Notes: a model not told the origin generated them from the sequence alone. DNA of 64,000 nt from Nocardioides cavernae (GCF_013410035.1 NZ_JACCBW010000003.1:124001-188000); one strand, 5' to 3'. Shown: positions 25,144 to 33,813, counted from the first letter of the stretch. Numbers and translations are program-made.

Positions 25144-27066
25144 GTGAGTGCAGTGGGACAGCCGGAGAAGCAGCGGATCGATCGCGGTCAGGCACTTCGA
25201 CTGGCTCGCCATCCGGAACACTGTGAGACCGCGGACGAGGTAGTCGCTTTTTCTCGTCGCATCCGCCGCGATCGTCCGGGGCAGTTGATCGCGGCGGACC
25301 TCTTCTCCGGCGCCGGAGGCATGAGCCTCGGCCTCGAGCAGGCAGGGATGAAGGTCGTCTTCGGGGCTGACTTCGATCAGGACGCCCTCCGAACCCACGC
25401 GCATCACTTCGCCGGCATGTCGGTCGGCTGGGATCTGGGCGACCCAGATCGCGTCGACGAGGTCGGGAACATCCTCCGCGCCATCAACATTGATGTCCTC
25501 GCGGGCGGCCCCCCGTGCCAGCCCTTCTCGAAGGCTGGCAGATCGCGCATGCGCTACTTGGTTCAGCACGGAATGCGAGAACCTCACGACAAGCGTCGGG
25601 ACCTGTGGCAGTCCTACCTGGAGATAGTTCGTCTTGCGCAGCCACGCGCCGTGATCATGGAGAACGTCCCCGACATGGCGCTGGACCGCGAGATGTTCAT
25701 CCTTCGCTCTATCGTCCGGCGCTTGGAGGACTGGGGCTACTCCGTCCAAGAACGTGTCGTCGACACCTATCGGTACGGCGTTCCGCAGTTCAGGCAACGG
25801 CTGATCCTCGTCGCGCTCAAGGGCGGCTTGGAGTTCGTATGGCCTGCGGAGTCGAACAAGAAGGTCACGCTCGGGAACGCCATCCGCGACCTGCCCCCTG
25901 TCGGCCCAAAGGAAGGGTGGCTCTTCGACGAGACACGTCAGGTCTGGCGGCTCTACAACGGCCCGCGCACGGCGTTCCAACGTGAGATGCGTGCTGGCGT
26001 CCCTGAGTCGCACGCCAATCGCGTGTACGACCACGTCACCAGGCGCGTACGCGACGACGACGAAGCGGCGTTCGAGCACCTGGACACCAAGACCAAGTAC
26101 TCAGAGTTGCCGGACGAGTTGAAGCGGTATCGCGACGACATCTTCGACGACAAGTACAAGCGGCTGGACGCCGACGATCTGTCTCGGACAATCACGGCAC
26201 ACATCGCCAAGGACGGGTACTGGTACATCCACCCTGAGCAGAACCGGACCCTCACGATCAGAGAAGCCGCGCGGATCCAGACGTTCCCGGATCACTTCAG
26301 GTTCGCCGGGCCGCCGACCGCTGCCTTCAAACAGATTGGGAACGCGGTTCCGCCTCGGCTCGCTCGTGCCATCGGGACGGCAGTCTCCCAGGTCCTGACG
26401 CAGCGAACGGCTCCGTTGGCACTCCGTACGGACACGACGCGATCAGCTCTCGTCGAATGGGGAAGGTGCGCAGACGGGGTCAGTCCCTGGTTGCGATCTC
26501 GCTCACGCTGGCTCGTCGTCCTTGGTGACTCGCTTCTCGGGGATCAGTCACCGATCGTCTCAAAGGCCATCTGGCCGTTGGTCGAGAACTGGACGACGCC
26601 GGAGCGCTTCGTCCAGGACCAGGACCGGGTCGCCGAAGTCACGTCATGGCTCGGTAAGACCGATGCCGGCTCGGCATTGACGGAACTGGCCGGAGCAGTT
26701 GCCGCGGAGGGCGGCTCACTCGACGACGACCACTTGGAGAACCTGGTCGCTCGTGGTCTTCTCAGGCGTGCCGCCGCAGAGCTAGCGATGATCGCCGACC
26801 CCGAGGGAGAGGAACCGGTCATCGCCAACACGGCCGCGCTTCGTGTCGCAGGCCGATTCTTTCAAGGCACGGAGCGCTGGTTGAAGAACCGGAACTCGGA
26901 CGGGCGTATCGCCGTCGGCCGTCTGATCGGCTTCGACGAGGAGAGCCGTCAGGCTCAGGTCGCGCTCATCGAACTGGGCGCGCGGGTTTGCACCCCTAAA
27001 GCTCCGCGATGTCCCGAATGTCCGCTCGCCCAGTGGTGCGAGTACGGAAGCCGCTTCGGACGCTAG
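25144..27066 (+). CDS. DNA cytosine-C5 methyltransferase fused to an endonuclease III-like [4Fe-4S] domain
   Basis: The 640-residue product starts with a complete m5C methyltransferase. Motif I is DLFSGAGGMSLGLEQAG (from residue 52), motif IV is GGPPCQPFSKAGR (catalytic Cys 125), ENVPDM is at 173-178, and QIGNAVPPRLA closes the fold near residue 400. A further 200 residues follow and end in C616-x6-C623-x2-C626-x5-C632, the iron-sulfur loop signature of EndoIII/MutY glycosylases, preceded by QVALIELGARV as in that family. Free-standing EndoIII-like T:G mismatch glycosylases (Mig type) are known beside m5C methyltransferases. Here the domain is fused, but its HhH and catalytic residues are not clearly conserved. 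It has its own promoter. Confidence 0.85.
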   Translation: MSAVGQPEKQRIDRGQALRLARHPEHCETADEVVAFSRRIRRDRPGQLIAADLFSGAGGMSLGLEQAGMKVVFGADFDQDALRTHAHHFAGMSVGWDLGDPDRVDEVGNILRAINIDVLAGGPPCQPFSKAGRSRMRYLVQHGMREPHDKRRDLWQSYLEIVRLAQPRAVIMENVPDMALDREMFILRSIVRRLEDWGYSVQERVVDTYRYGVPQFRQRLILVALKGGLEFVWPAESNKKVTLGNAIRDLPPVGPKEGWLFDETRQVWRLYNGPRTAFQREMRAGVPESHANRVYDHVTRRVRDDDEAAFEHLDTKTKYSELPDELKRYRDDIFDDKYKRLDADDLSRTITAHIAKDGYWYIHPEQNRTLTIREAARIQTFPDHFRFAGPPTAAFKQIGNAVPPRLARAIGTAVSQVLTQRTAPLALRTDTTRSALVEWGRCADGVSPWLRSRSRWLVVLGDSLLGDQSPIVSKAIWPLVENWTTPERFVQDQDRVAEVTSWLGKTDAGSALTELAGAVAAEGGSLDDDHLENLVARGLLRRAAAELAMIADPEGEEPVIANTAALRVAGRFFQGTERWLKNRNSDGRIAVGRLIGFDEESRQAQVALIELGARVCTPKAPRCPECPLAQWCEYGSRFGR

Positions 27067-28352
27067 AGATCGAGCTGCTTGGCCAGCTCCGGGTGCTTCG
27101 AGCGCAGCAGGTCCAAGGCGGAACGGAACTCGACCAGTGACCTGTCCTCGATGAGTGCCGCCTTCAGTGCGATCCCGACGTCGCGAAGAGCCGTCTCGGA
27201 CGCTTTCGACGCCTTCGGCGACGCGTCCGGACGCTCCCCTGAGTTCGCCGACCGGCGGTAGGCGTCGTCTGCCAACACGCACAGCTCGGCCACGGGACGC
27301 TCCAACATCTGCCGCACGACTGGGGGCAGCTCAACGCTCATCTTCGCGACATTGATCTGGAACGATTCATCAAGGTCTGTGTCGAAGTCGATCGCTGCTC
27401 GCGCGAGCTTCATATGCTCGTCAATCCCGCGCAGGCCGGACCATCCGCCGTGCTGAACGAGACGATTGGCCCGATAGATGTACAAGCCTTGCTGGCGATT
27501 CCACTTCAACGGTCCTGAAAGCCGCTCGAACTCATCCAGGGACGAGAATCGATCACGCGCGGGTAGGACGGTCCCGCGGAAGCGGACCTCCGATGAACCC
27601 CCGTCGGTCTCGATCTCGAAGACATGGTCCTGCAGCACGAGTCGTTCTGCCTCCTCCGGGGCGAAGGGATCCCACGGACGGAGCTTCTCGTCGTCCACAC
27701 AGATGATGACCTCGCCGCGTTCCGGAACGTCGCCGGCGATGAAACGGTGGAACACCATCGCAAGGTGCTCAGCCGTCTTTCCTGCCAGTGAACGCAACCG
27801 CCGCCTGCCCCAGCCGCTCTCCGCGTATCGCTCGGGGAGGACCCGGTCCAGGTCCTCCCACACGACCACGGTTCCGGGCGACTCACTCAGGATCCTCTTC
27901 GCATGCTCGATCGCAGGGGAGGTCTCGTTGGCCGTGATGTCCCAGCGGTCGGTGCGGGTGATTCGGTTGAGATCCAGCGTCATGACGCGGATCGAACAGT
28001 GCTTCGGAGACGTTCGTGTCGCCACCGTGAGGCGACGGCACTGTGACAGCGATCCGGTCTTCAGGCCCAAACCGAACCGGCCGAGCTCGTTGGTCTCGTA
28101 GTCCCGACGGGTGCCGAACCGCAGTGCCTCGATCAGGCCGGTCTGCGACATGCCGCAGCCGTCGTCACTGATCAGGACGTAGGAGCCGTTCGGCTCGAAC
28201 TGTGTGAAGACGTTGATCCGCGAGGCCCCGGCAGTGATCGAGTTGTCCACCAGGTCCGCTACGGCGGTGGGAAAGTCGTATCCAATGTCGCGCAGGGATC
28301 CGGTCAAACGCGCGGCGGAAGGCGCCACCTCATAGGCCTTGGTTCCCGTCAC
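27063..28352 (-). CDS. Second GHKL ATPase (MutL/MORC-like) of the defence island
   Basis: The 429-residue product has the N-box VADLVDNSITAG (residues 31-42), G1 ISDDGCGMSQ (61-70) and the lid ELGRFGLGLKTGSLSQ (89-104). It shows clear similarity to the first GHKL protein in this region, with a shorter C-terminus. The start is GTG 28352, placed eight bases after a perfect AGGAGG; the long upstream extension of the frame overlaps vsr antisense and is not real. It is convergent with the methyltransferase gene (4-base overlap of stops) and divergent from vsr. Two GHKL paralogues suggest separate partners or a heterodimer. Confidence 0.85.
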   Translation of the reverse strand: MTGTKAYEVAPSAARLTGSLRDIGYDFPTAVADLVDNSITAGASRINVFTQFEPNGSYVLISDDGCGMSQTGLIEALRFGTRRDYETNELGRFGLGLKTGSLSQCRRLTVATRTSPKHCSIRVMTLDLNRITRTDRWDITANETSPAIEHAKRILSESPGTVVVWEDLDRVLPERYAESGWGRRRLRSLAGKTAEHLAMVFHRFIAGDVPERGEVIICVDDEKLRPWDPFAPEEAERLVLQDHVFEIETDGGSSEVRFRGTVLPARDRFSSLDEFERLSGPLKWNRQQGLYIYRANRLVQHGGWSGLRGIDEHMKLARAAIDFDTDLDESFQINVAKMSVELPPVVRQMLERPVAELCVLADDAYRRSANSGERPDASPKASKASETALRDVGIALKAALIEDRSLVEFRSALDLLRSKHPELAKQLDL

Positions 28353-28366
28353 CGGATCAGTCCTCC

Positions 28367-28372
28367 TAGTGT
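28367..28372 (+). promoter_or_regulatory. -10 box TAGTGT for vsr
   Basis: TAGTGT is followed by seven bases and ATG 28380, fixing a leaderless start for vsr in the short divergent gap with the second GHKL gene. Confidence 0.5.
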
Positions 28373-28379
28373 TCGAATC

Positions 28380-28901
28380 ATGCCAAGCGAAGATCAAGCA
28401 GGGCGTCAGCTTGGGGGCGTGTCTCCGGCAGGCTACGTTGCAGCGCCGACAGACCTTGCTCCCGTGGCGGCCGCGACCCGGAGAACCATGCAGGCGAACC
28501 GGGGGCGCGACACCGGGCCCGAGCTCGTGCTCAGGTCGCTGCTGCACCGTTCCGGGTTGAGGTTCCGAGTGGATCTGCCTCTCCCGTTCGATCGCCGCCG
28601 ACGCGCGGACATTGTATTCACGCGCGTGGGGCTCTACGTCTTCGTTGACGGATGTTTTTGGCACGGATGTCCCGCCCACTTCGTGATGCCGAAGACTAGG
28701 CGTGACTTCTGGGCTAACAAGATCGAGGGAAACCGGTCTCGTGACCGCGACACTGATGAGCGTTTGAGCGCTGCTGGCCTCCATGTCATGAGGGTGTGGG
28801 AGCACGTTCCCCCAGCCGAGGCGCACCAAGAAGTAGTCGGCGCATACAGAGGGCTCATCCTTTCTTCCCCACGCAACCCCGCGCAGCAGATCGTTAGGTG
28901 A
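28380..28901 (+). CDS. vsr: Very short patch repair endonuclease (Vsr)
   Basis: The 173-residue product has the Vsr signature. RRTMQANRGRDTGPELVLRSLLH (from residue 34) is followed by LRFRVD, RRADIVFTRVGLYVFVDGCFWHGCPAH with the catalytic Asp and His, and PKTRRDFWANKIEGNRSRDRDT. VMRVWEHV closes the fold. Vsr nicks 5' of the T in T:G mismatches made when 5-methylcytosine deaminates, so it normally accompanies a cytosine methyltransferase, as it does here. It has an N-terminal extension of about 30 residues with no known role. Confidence 0.9.
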   Translation: MPSEDQAGRQLGGVSPAGYVAAPTDLAPVAAATRRTMQANRGRDTGPELVLRSLLHRSGLRFRVDLPLPFDRRRRADIVFTRVGLYVFVDGCFWHGCPAHFVMPKTRRDFWANKIEGNRSRDRDTDERLSAAGLHVMRVWEHVPPAEAHQEVVGAYRGLILSSPRNPAQQIVR

Positions 28902-29133
28902 GCCACTGCCATCGGCCGAGCGTCGATCCTCCGGCGCGCTCGGTCGTTACAATCCCAGGCCGCTAGGAGGCATGGGCTGCAGCCCACCACCGACTTCGGC
29001 CTGTGCACGAAGCGCGCTGTCGGAAGACAGGTTTAGTGTGGTCAGCAACTCGCCCGGTGCCAGTCCGCCATCACGAACTCATCCGGCGCGTGACTCTCGG
29101 CCAGTTGGGTCATCGTGTGAGCGTGCCGGGGGA

Positions 29134-30363
29134 TCAGAGACCGAGTCTCCCGGCGACGTTGCGGTCGCTCAGTAGGGTCTCTCGCCGTTCGTGGCGCTGG
29201 ACGGATCCGAGTGAGATGAGGTCGGCTTGCGAAGCGATGATGTGCGAGCGCACGCCATCTCGCACGGCGGTCCTGATCATCCCAGTTCGGAGCGACGTCC
29301 AGGCGAAACGGCCGGTGAGTCCAGCTTCCTCGGCCCTCTGGTGGACCAGACGGTTGAGCCCGACCTCCGCCATGCCCTTCTCGAAAATGACGGAGAAGTT
29401 CGTGGCTCGGAAAGCGAGCCCATTCGGATCGCGAAGCCCGTGCATCTCCAATTCGTCCAGCCAGGTGCTCCAAGCCGTGGCTGGGTCATGGGCGCGGTCC
29501 GTTGCAGAGACTAGGTAGGTCAGCCGGCGCCGACCCTGGATGGATAGCACCAAGCCTCTATCATGCGAGACCACGTCCCGTTGACGGAGGGAAAGCGCCT
29601 CGCCGGTCCGCAGTCCCGCGGCATAGCCGATGAGAAGCAAAGCCCGGTCACGGCCCTGTGCCGGAGTCGACCCGCCCGCGCCGCCCGGGCGAAGCAGGCG
29701 GCCGAGGCGGTTGATGTCGAGGGGTCGTCCGCTCGTCCCGAACACGAACTCGCCGCCGCCGAGAGGCCGAAGAGCACGAATGGCGGCGACCGGGCACCGT
29801 GCGTCACCGACGGCTGCGCCAAGCGACCGGGATACGACGACGGGTTCGCCGCGCCCCACCTTCGTGACCAGCCTGAGCTGAACCTGGTCCTTGCCGATGT
29901 CGACATCGGACCAGCGAAGTCGCGCCATGGTCGCTGCCCCTAGCCCGAGCCGTTCACGGAGCATCCTGGCGGCGAGCGCGCGCCGTTGATCCGCGCTCGG
30001 TACTCGACAGGCGTCGACTAGGGCGTGCACGAGCTCGAGATAGAGCGGTTCGTAGTGGCTGTGCCGGTCCCCGACCGGGCGATGGGAGAACAGGCCACGG
30101 AGAAAGGTCCGCACGTCTTGGTGCTGATGCCACGGGGCCAGCCCGCGGAGTCGACGGTCAAGGTCCAGTAGCTGAAGTCGTCCCCGAATGGCCCAGGTGG
30201 GGGTCTGGTCGTCGAGAAGTGTCGTCAGGTAAAGCGTCAGTGTCTCGGCGGTGTCCTCGAGGTCGAAGCGCGACCGGAACGCTGCGTACGCCGATGCCTC
30301 GAGTTTCGCCCGTTCCGCGCGCCGCGGTGCCACCGAGCCTTTCAGAGCCTCGTCCCGATCCAT
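29134..30363 (-). CDS. Degenerate tyrosine recombinase, second gene of a tandem pair
   Basis: The 409-residue product has the tyrosine recombinase fold. RDRALLLIGYAAGLRTGEALSL supplies the first catalytic Arg, FAWTSLRTGM replaces the H-x-x-R box with T-x-x-R, and SVQRHERRETLLSDRNVAGRLGL occupies the place of the His/Tyr region but has no Tyr. It is therefore unlikely to cut DNA. It begins two bases after the stop of the active-looking recombinase at 30366, and both proteins end in LGL, which suggests duplication. It may be an accessory subunit of its partner, as in multi-recombinase elements of the Tn554 or RIT kind. Confidence 0.75.
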   Translation of the reverse strand: MDRDEALKGSVAPRRAERAKLEASAYAAFRSRFDLEDTAETLTLYLTTLLDDQTPTWAIRGRLQLLDLDRRLRGLAPWHQHQDVRTFLRGLFSHRPVGDRHSHYEPLYLELVHALVDACRVPSADQRRALAARMLRERLGLGAATMARLRWSDVDIGKDQVQLRLVTKVGRGEPVVVSRSLGAAVGDARCPVAAIRALRPLGGGEFVFGTSGRPLDINRLGRLLRPGGAGGSTPAQGRDRALLLIGYAAGLRTGEALSLRQRDVVSHDRGLVLSIQGRRRLTYLVSATDRAHDPATAWSTWLDELEMHGLRDPNGLAFRATNFSVIFEKGMAEVGLNRLVHQRAEEAGLTGRFAWTSLRTGMIRTAVRDGVRSHIIASQADLISLGSVQRHERRETLLSDRNVAGRLGL

Positions 30364-30365
30364 CC

Positions 30366-31889
30366 TCAGAGCCCCAACTGTGCGGTCGGATTGTTTCGGA
30401 AGGGGTCGTCGTTGGCAATGTAGCGGATCAGGCTGTCCAGGGTGGCGTGGCGTGAGCCCTTCGCGATGTCCTCAAGCCGGAGTCCCAGGTCGGCTGCGGT
30501 GCTGATAAATCCACGGCGCAGCGAACGACCAGACCAGTGTCCTTCGATGCCGGCCTCGGCCATCCGTGTGCGAACCATGACGGAGACGGCGCTGGGGGTG
30601 AGCGGTTCGGTGCCGATGCGGCCCGCTCGTCCGATCGTGGTGAAGCAGGGCCTGTTCTCGAGGCGGTCCGCGCCGAGTTGCCGCTCGACCCGGTCGCGCC
30701 AGCTCAGGAGTGCCGCCACTGGATCGGTGGTGTGCGAGGCGCCGGTCGGGATGCCGACGTCGATGCCTTGACCGAGCCGGTCGGTCTTGCTGTGGCGTAG
30801 TCGCAGGATCATCCCGCTGTCAGCGAGGGTCACGTCGGACCAGCGGAACCCGACGAGATCTGGGCGTCGGAACGCGCCCGCGAATCCGAGCAGGATGATC
30901 GCCTTGTCCCGCAAGACTCCTGGGCGGGATGAGCCGAGCAGTCGCATCGCCTGCTCGGGGGTCGCCCCGACCCCAGGGTGTCCGAGAGACGTCAGGCGCG
31001 CCTTGCGGATACGGAACACGTCGCGAGGAGTCCACTCGCGGTTCTCGCAGCCTCCGGCGTGACTTGTCTGGGTAACGACCCAGGGAACCGAGGTGTCGCT
31101 CAGGTACCGCCACGCCCGTATGGCCCGTACGCCGCAGAGATCCGGGTCGTTGTGCGCCCTGATCTGTACGGTCCGGTCGGACCGGTCGGCGCGGACACTG
31201 CGGAGTACTAGCGTTGCGCGCCGGCTGGTGAGCCGCACGTCGTCCCAGCGCAAACGGGCGATCTCCCCGTCCCCGGCGCCGGCTCGGTGCATGGCGAACA
31301 ACGCCCTGTCCCGGATCTCGACGGGGTCCGGCCCGATCGAGTCGAGGTAACGACAGACCTCACGCAAGGGGCCGATCGTGAGCGCCGACACCTGACCGTT
31401 CGAGTCTGCGGGGACGGCAGCCTTACGAAGGGATCGTAGGTACATCGTCATGGCCGGATCGTCGCCCGGCGGCGCCAGCCCGGCCTCCACATGAATGCGG
31501 TTGATGGCCGCCATGTACGACCGCAGCGTCCCCAGTGCTGCCCCGTGCTGCCCAACGTGGTCGGCAAGGAACATCATCACGACCTCGGGCGGACAATTCA
31601 GCGGCTCGATGCGCTTCTCGACACACCAAGCTTCGAACTTGCGCCAGCGACGCGCATAGTCCTGGCGCGTCTGGGCGGTGATCGACTCAGCGAACAAACG
31701 AGCCGTCCGAGAGATCAACGCATCGAGCTCGGTCTGCGGCTCAATGAGGTCCCCGCCGAGGAACGTGGCAACGCGCGCCTCTCGAAGGCGCACAGCAAGC
31801 GAGTCCCCATTCGGTGCCTCACCCGTCGGGCGAGGAAGCCGGCGATCAGGGCTGCCGCCGTTGGGCGGCCACTGGGCACGCGCGTTCAT
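30366..31889 (-). CDS. Tyrosine recombinase, first gene of a tandem pair
   Basis: The 507-residue product starts MNARAQWPPNG. An N-terminal SAM-like domain (ARLFAESITAQTRQDYARRWRKFEAWC) precedes the catalytic core. GFAGAFRRPDLVGFRW holds the first Arg, RHSKTDR the Lys, GRSLRRGF the second Arg (the usual His is Arg), SRHATLDSLIRY the His (481) and the nucleophile Tyr (490). An extra internal repeat of the core (RDRALFAMHRAGAGDGEIARLRWDDV near residue 200) suggests a duplicated or extended catalytic region. It is a different type from the integrase at 32101. It probably moved the defence cargo or part of it. Confidence 0.8.
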   Translation of the reverse strand: MNARAQWPPNGGSPDRRLPRPTGEAPNGDSLAVRLREARVATFLGGDLIEPQTELDALISRTARLFAESITAQTRQDYARRWRKFEAWCVEKRIEPLNCPPEVVMMFLADHVGQHGAALGTLRSYMAAINRIHVEAGLAPPGDDPAMTMYLRSLRKAAVPADSNGQVSALTIGPLREVCRYLDSIGPDPVEIRDRALFAMHRAGAGDGEIARLRWDDVRLTSRRATLVLRSVRADRSDRTVQIRAHNDPDLCGVRAIRAWRYLSDTSVPWVVTQTSHAGGCENREWTPRDVFRIRKARLTSLGHPGVGATPEQAMRLLGSSRPGVLRDKAIILLGFAGAFRRPDLVGFRWSDVTLADSGMILRLRHSKTDRLGQGIDVGIPTGASHTTDPVAALLSWRDRVERQLGADRLENRPCFTTIGRAGRIGTEPLTPSAVSVMVRTRMAEAGIEGHWSGRSLRRGFISTAADLGLRLEDIAKGSRHATLDSLIRYIANDDPFRNNPTAQLGL

Positions 31890-32100
31890 CACCTGATTGT
31901 TCCTCGCTGACGTCCGGCCTGTCAGCGTCAATGAACCGCCGATGTCTCGCGACCGGTGCGCCGCGGAGCGCACCCAGGTGGACGGGAGCCACGCCGACAT
32001 CTCTGAGTGCGCCATACATCGAGGACCGGAACGGGCTGCAGAAGCGTCGCCGTCACCTATTCGAGTCAGTTCGAGCTGTTCTCCCACTGCAGGTCGTAGA

Positions 32101-33420
32101 TCAGCTCGGACCCACCTCGCGAGTTCGATGCGACCTCCCAGTTGCGAGCAGGTCGTCGAGCGCAGCTGCCGCACGGCTCTGCGCGTCGTGGAGCAGGTGC
32201 GCATAGGTGTTGAGCGTGACCTGGGCGCTGGCATGGCCCAGGCGTTCCTGGACGACCTTGACGGACTGGCCCGCCTCGAAGAGCAGGGAGGCGTGGGTGT
32301 GGCGCAGTTCGTGGACGGTGAGGCGGGGGAGGTCGCGATCGGGGTGGGCGTCCCGGTAGCGCTTCTGCGCCCGCTGAAACGCCGCGTGCAGTCCGGACTG
32401 GGTGGCCGCGCGTCCGGGCAGCGAGGGAAACAGCGAGTCATGGGCTCGAAGGCCGAACAGCGGAGTCACGTTGTGCCCACCGCCGGCGAGCAGTACGGGC
32501 AGGACCTTTCGCCAGTCGTCGAGGATCGAAGCGCAGGTCCTGTCGAATGACACGGTGCGGGGCCGTCCGCCCTTGACCGATCCGATGACGTAGCGCTCGC
32601 CGGCCGGAAGCGTCTCGTCGTAGTGGAGGGCGCGTTCGATGCGTATCTCGCTCCTGGTGACGTCGACGTCACCCCATCGCAGGGCCAGGAGCTCGCCGGA
32701 GCGCAGGCCCGTGCGGCTCAGGAGGATCCAGCCGTGCGCCCAGGGCTGGTCGTCGGCGAGGGCCCAGTCGCAGAACGAGGTGAGCTGCTCCACGTTCCAG
32801 ATGACGAACGGCTTGACCCGCTTCGCCGTCTCGCCTCGCGGCCGGCCGGCGTGCTTCGAGTTCGCCGGGTTGCGGGCGACGATCCCCTCGTCCAGTGCCG
32901 CCAGGAAGATGGTGTTGACCCAGTTGGCGTAGCGGGCGACGGTCGAGCTGGCGAGCCCCTTCCGATGTCGCTTCGGCGAGGGCGTCTGTCTCGTGCCGTG
33001 CTCCAGGCCGCGGTAGGTGGCCGCGAGATCGGTGGCACGGATGTCGGCCATCGGGACGGAGCCGATGTAGGGGTCCATGGCGTCGAGGACGCGCTGGATG
33101 TACATCCGGGTCCCGTTCCCGACGGCATGTCCGTCGAGCCAGCGCTGCCCGTAGGCGGCGAAGGTGTCGCGACCGCGGGGTTGCAGCACGTTGCGCATCA
33201 CATCGGCACGCAGCAGGGTCAGCGCGGCATCGGCCGCCTCGTAGCTCGTGAACCCCGCCCGGGAGTGCTTGCGTTCACCGATCTCCGGGCGGGCCACATC
33301 CACCGGGACGGTCACCTGGAAGCGCCACCTCGTGCCGGCCTTCGTGTCGTAAGCCGTGATCGACCCGGTGCCGCGACCGCGGACCGAGCGGCGCCTGGAT
33401 CGGTGCCGGGTCGCGGTCAT
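32101..33420 (-). CDS. Phage/ICE-type tyrosine integrase
   Basis: The 439-residue product has an N-terminal arm-binding-like domain (RGRGTGSITAYDTKAGTRWRFQVTV), a central core-binding domain, and the catalytic residues in GLRSGELLALRWGDVD (Arg), GSVKGGRPR (Lys), HELRHTHAS (H-x-x-R), GHASAQVTLNTYAHLL (His and nucleophile Tyr 406). It should catalyse site-specific integration and, with the Xis-like partner, excision of the whole element. The ATG at 33420 overlaps the stop of the Xis-like gene (ATGA). It lies a few hundred bases from the right core site, the normal place for int. Confidence 0.92.
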   Translation of the reverse strand: MTATRHRSRRRSVRGRGTGSITAYDTKAGTRWRFQVTVPVDVARPEIGERKHSRAGFTSYEAADAALTLLRADVMRNVLQPRGRDTFAAYGQRWLDGHAVGNGTRMYIQRVLDAMDPYIGSVPMADIRATDLAATYRGLEHGTRQTPSPKRHRKGLASSTVARYANWVNTIFLAALDEGIVARNPANSKHAGRPRGETAKRVKPFVIWNVEQLTSFCDWALADDQPWAHGWILLSRTGLRSGELLALRWGDVDVTRSEIRIERALHYDETLPAGERYVIGSVKGGRPRTVSFDRTCASILDDWRKVLPVLLAGGGHNVTPLFGLRAHDSLFPSLPGRAATQSGLHAAFQRAQKRYRDAHPDRDLPRLTVHELRHTHASLLFEAGQSVKVVQERLGHASAQVTLNTYAHLLHDAQSRAAAALDDLLATGRSHRTREVGPS

Positions 33421-33677
33421 GCCGATACCCCGTCGGGCGGGAGGATCGTGGTCGTCGGGGCGTCGGCTCCGAAGGCGTGTAGGAACGGACGGCGGGGGAT
33501 CAGCACCCGTCGCCCGACGTGGACGGCCGGGATGGTGCCGTCGGCGATGGCGTGGTCGACGGTGCGTGGGTCGAGGCTGAGGAGGGTGGCGACCTCGGCA
33601 CGGTTGAGAACCTCCCGGTCCGTGGTGCGGGCGGCCGCCCAGGTGGTGATCGGGGTGGCGATGGTGTGGTTGCTCAT
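33417..33677 (-). CDS. Excisionase-like helix-turn-helix protein
   Basis: The 86-residue product has a MerR/Xis-type HTH (VLNRAEVATLLSLDPRTVDHAIADGTIPAVHVGRRVLIPR, residues 18-58) and a short Pro/Thr-rich tail. Small proteins of this type encoded directly upstream of int act as recombination directionality factors. It overlaps int by four bases, so the two are co-expressed. The start is ATG 33677; a longer frame upstream runs through the attachment region and is not needed. Confidence 0.8.
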   Translation of the reverse strand: MSNHTIATPITTWAAARTTDREVLNRAEVATLLSLDPRTVDHAIADGTIPAVHVGRRVLIPRRPFLHAFGADAPTTTILPPDGVSA

Positions 33678-33783
33678 GCCTTTCAGGTGCGCGCGGGGGG
33701 CCACCCAATCCGCTTGTCGGCGCCGGGATGTCGGTGCTCCGCCTCGACGATGCCCGATGTGGGACGCCTTCGATTTAGGATCG

Positions 33784-33813
33784 TTCGTTGCATGGAACGT
33801 TGCATGACGCGTC
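33784..33813. repeat. Right copy of 30-base arm-type direct repeat
   Basis: It matches 2816-2845 at 29 of 30 positions in the same orientation and lies about 88 bases inside the right core. It also contains the tandem GTTGCATGGAAC and GTTGCATGACG half-sites. Confidence 0.7.

Noticed and set aside
28972-29175. Small frame after AGGAGG downstream of vsr
   Set aside because: The product is Ser/Pro-rich low-complexity sequence with no protein-like pattern.
31906-31926. Short inverted repeat GCTGAC/GTCAGC upstream of the tandem recombinases
   Set aside because: Six-base arms occur by chance at this GC content and no second copy was found.
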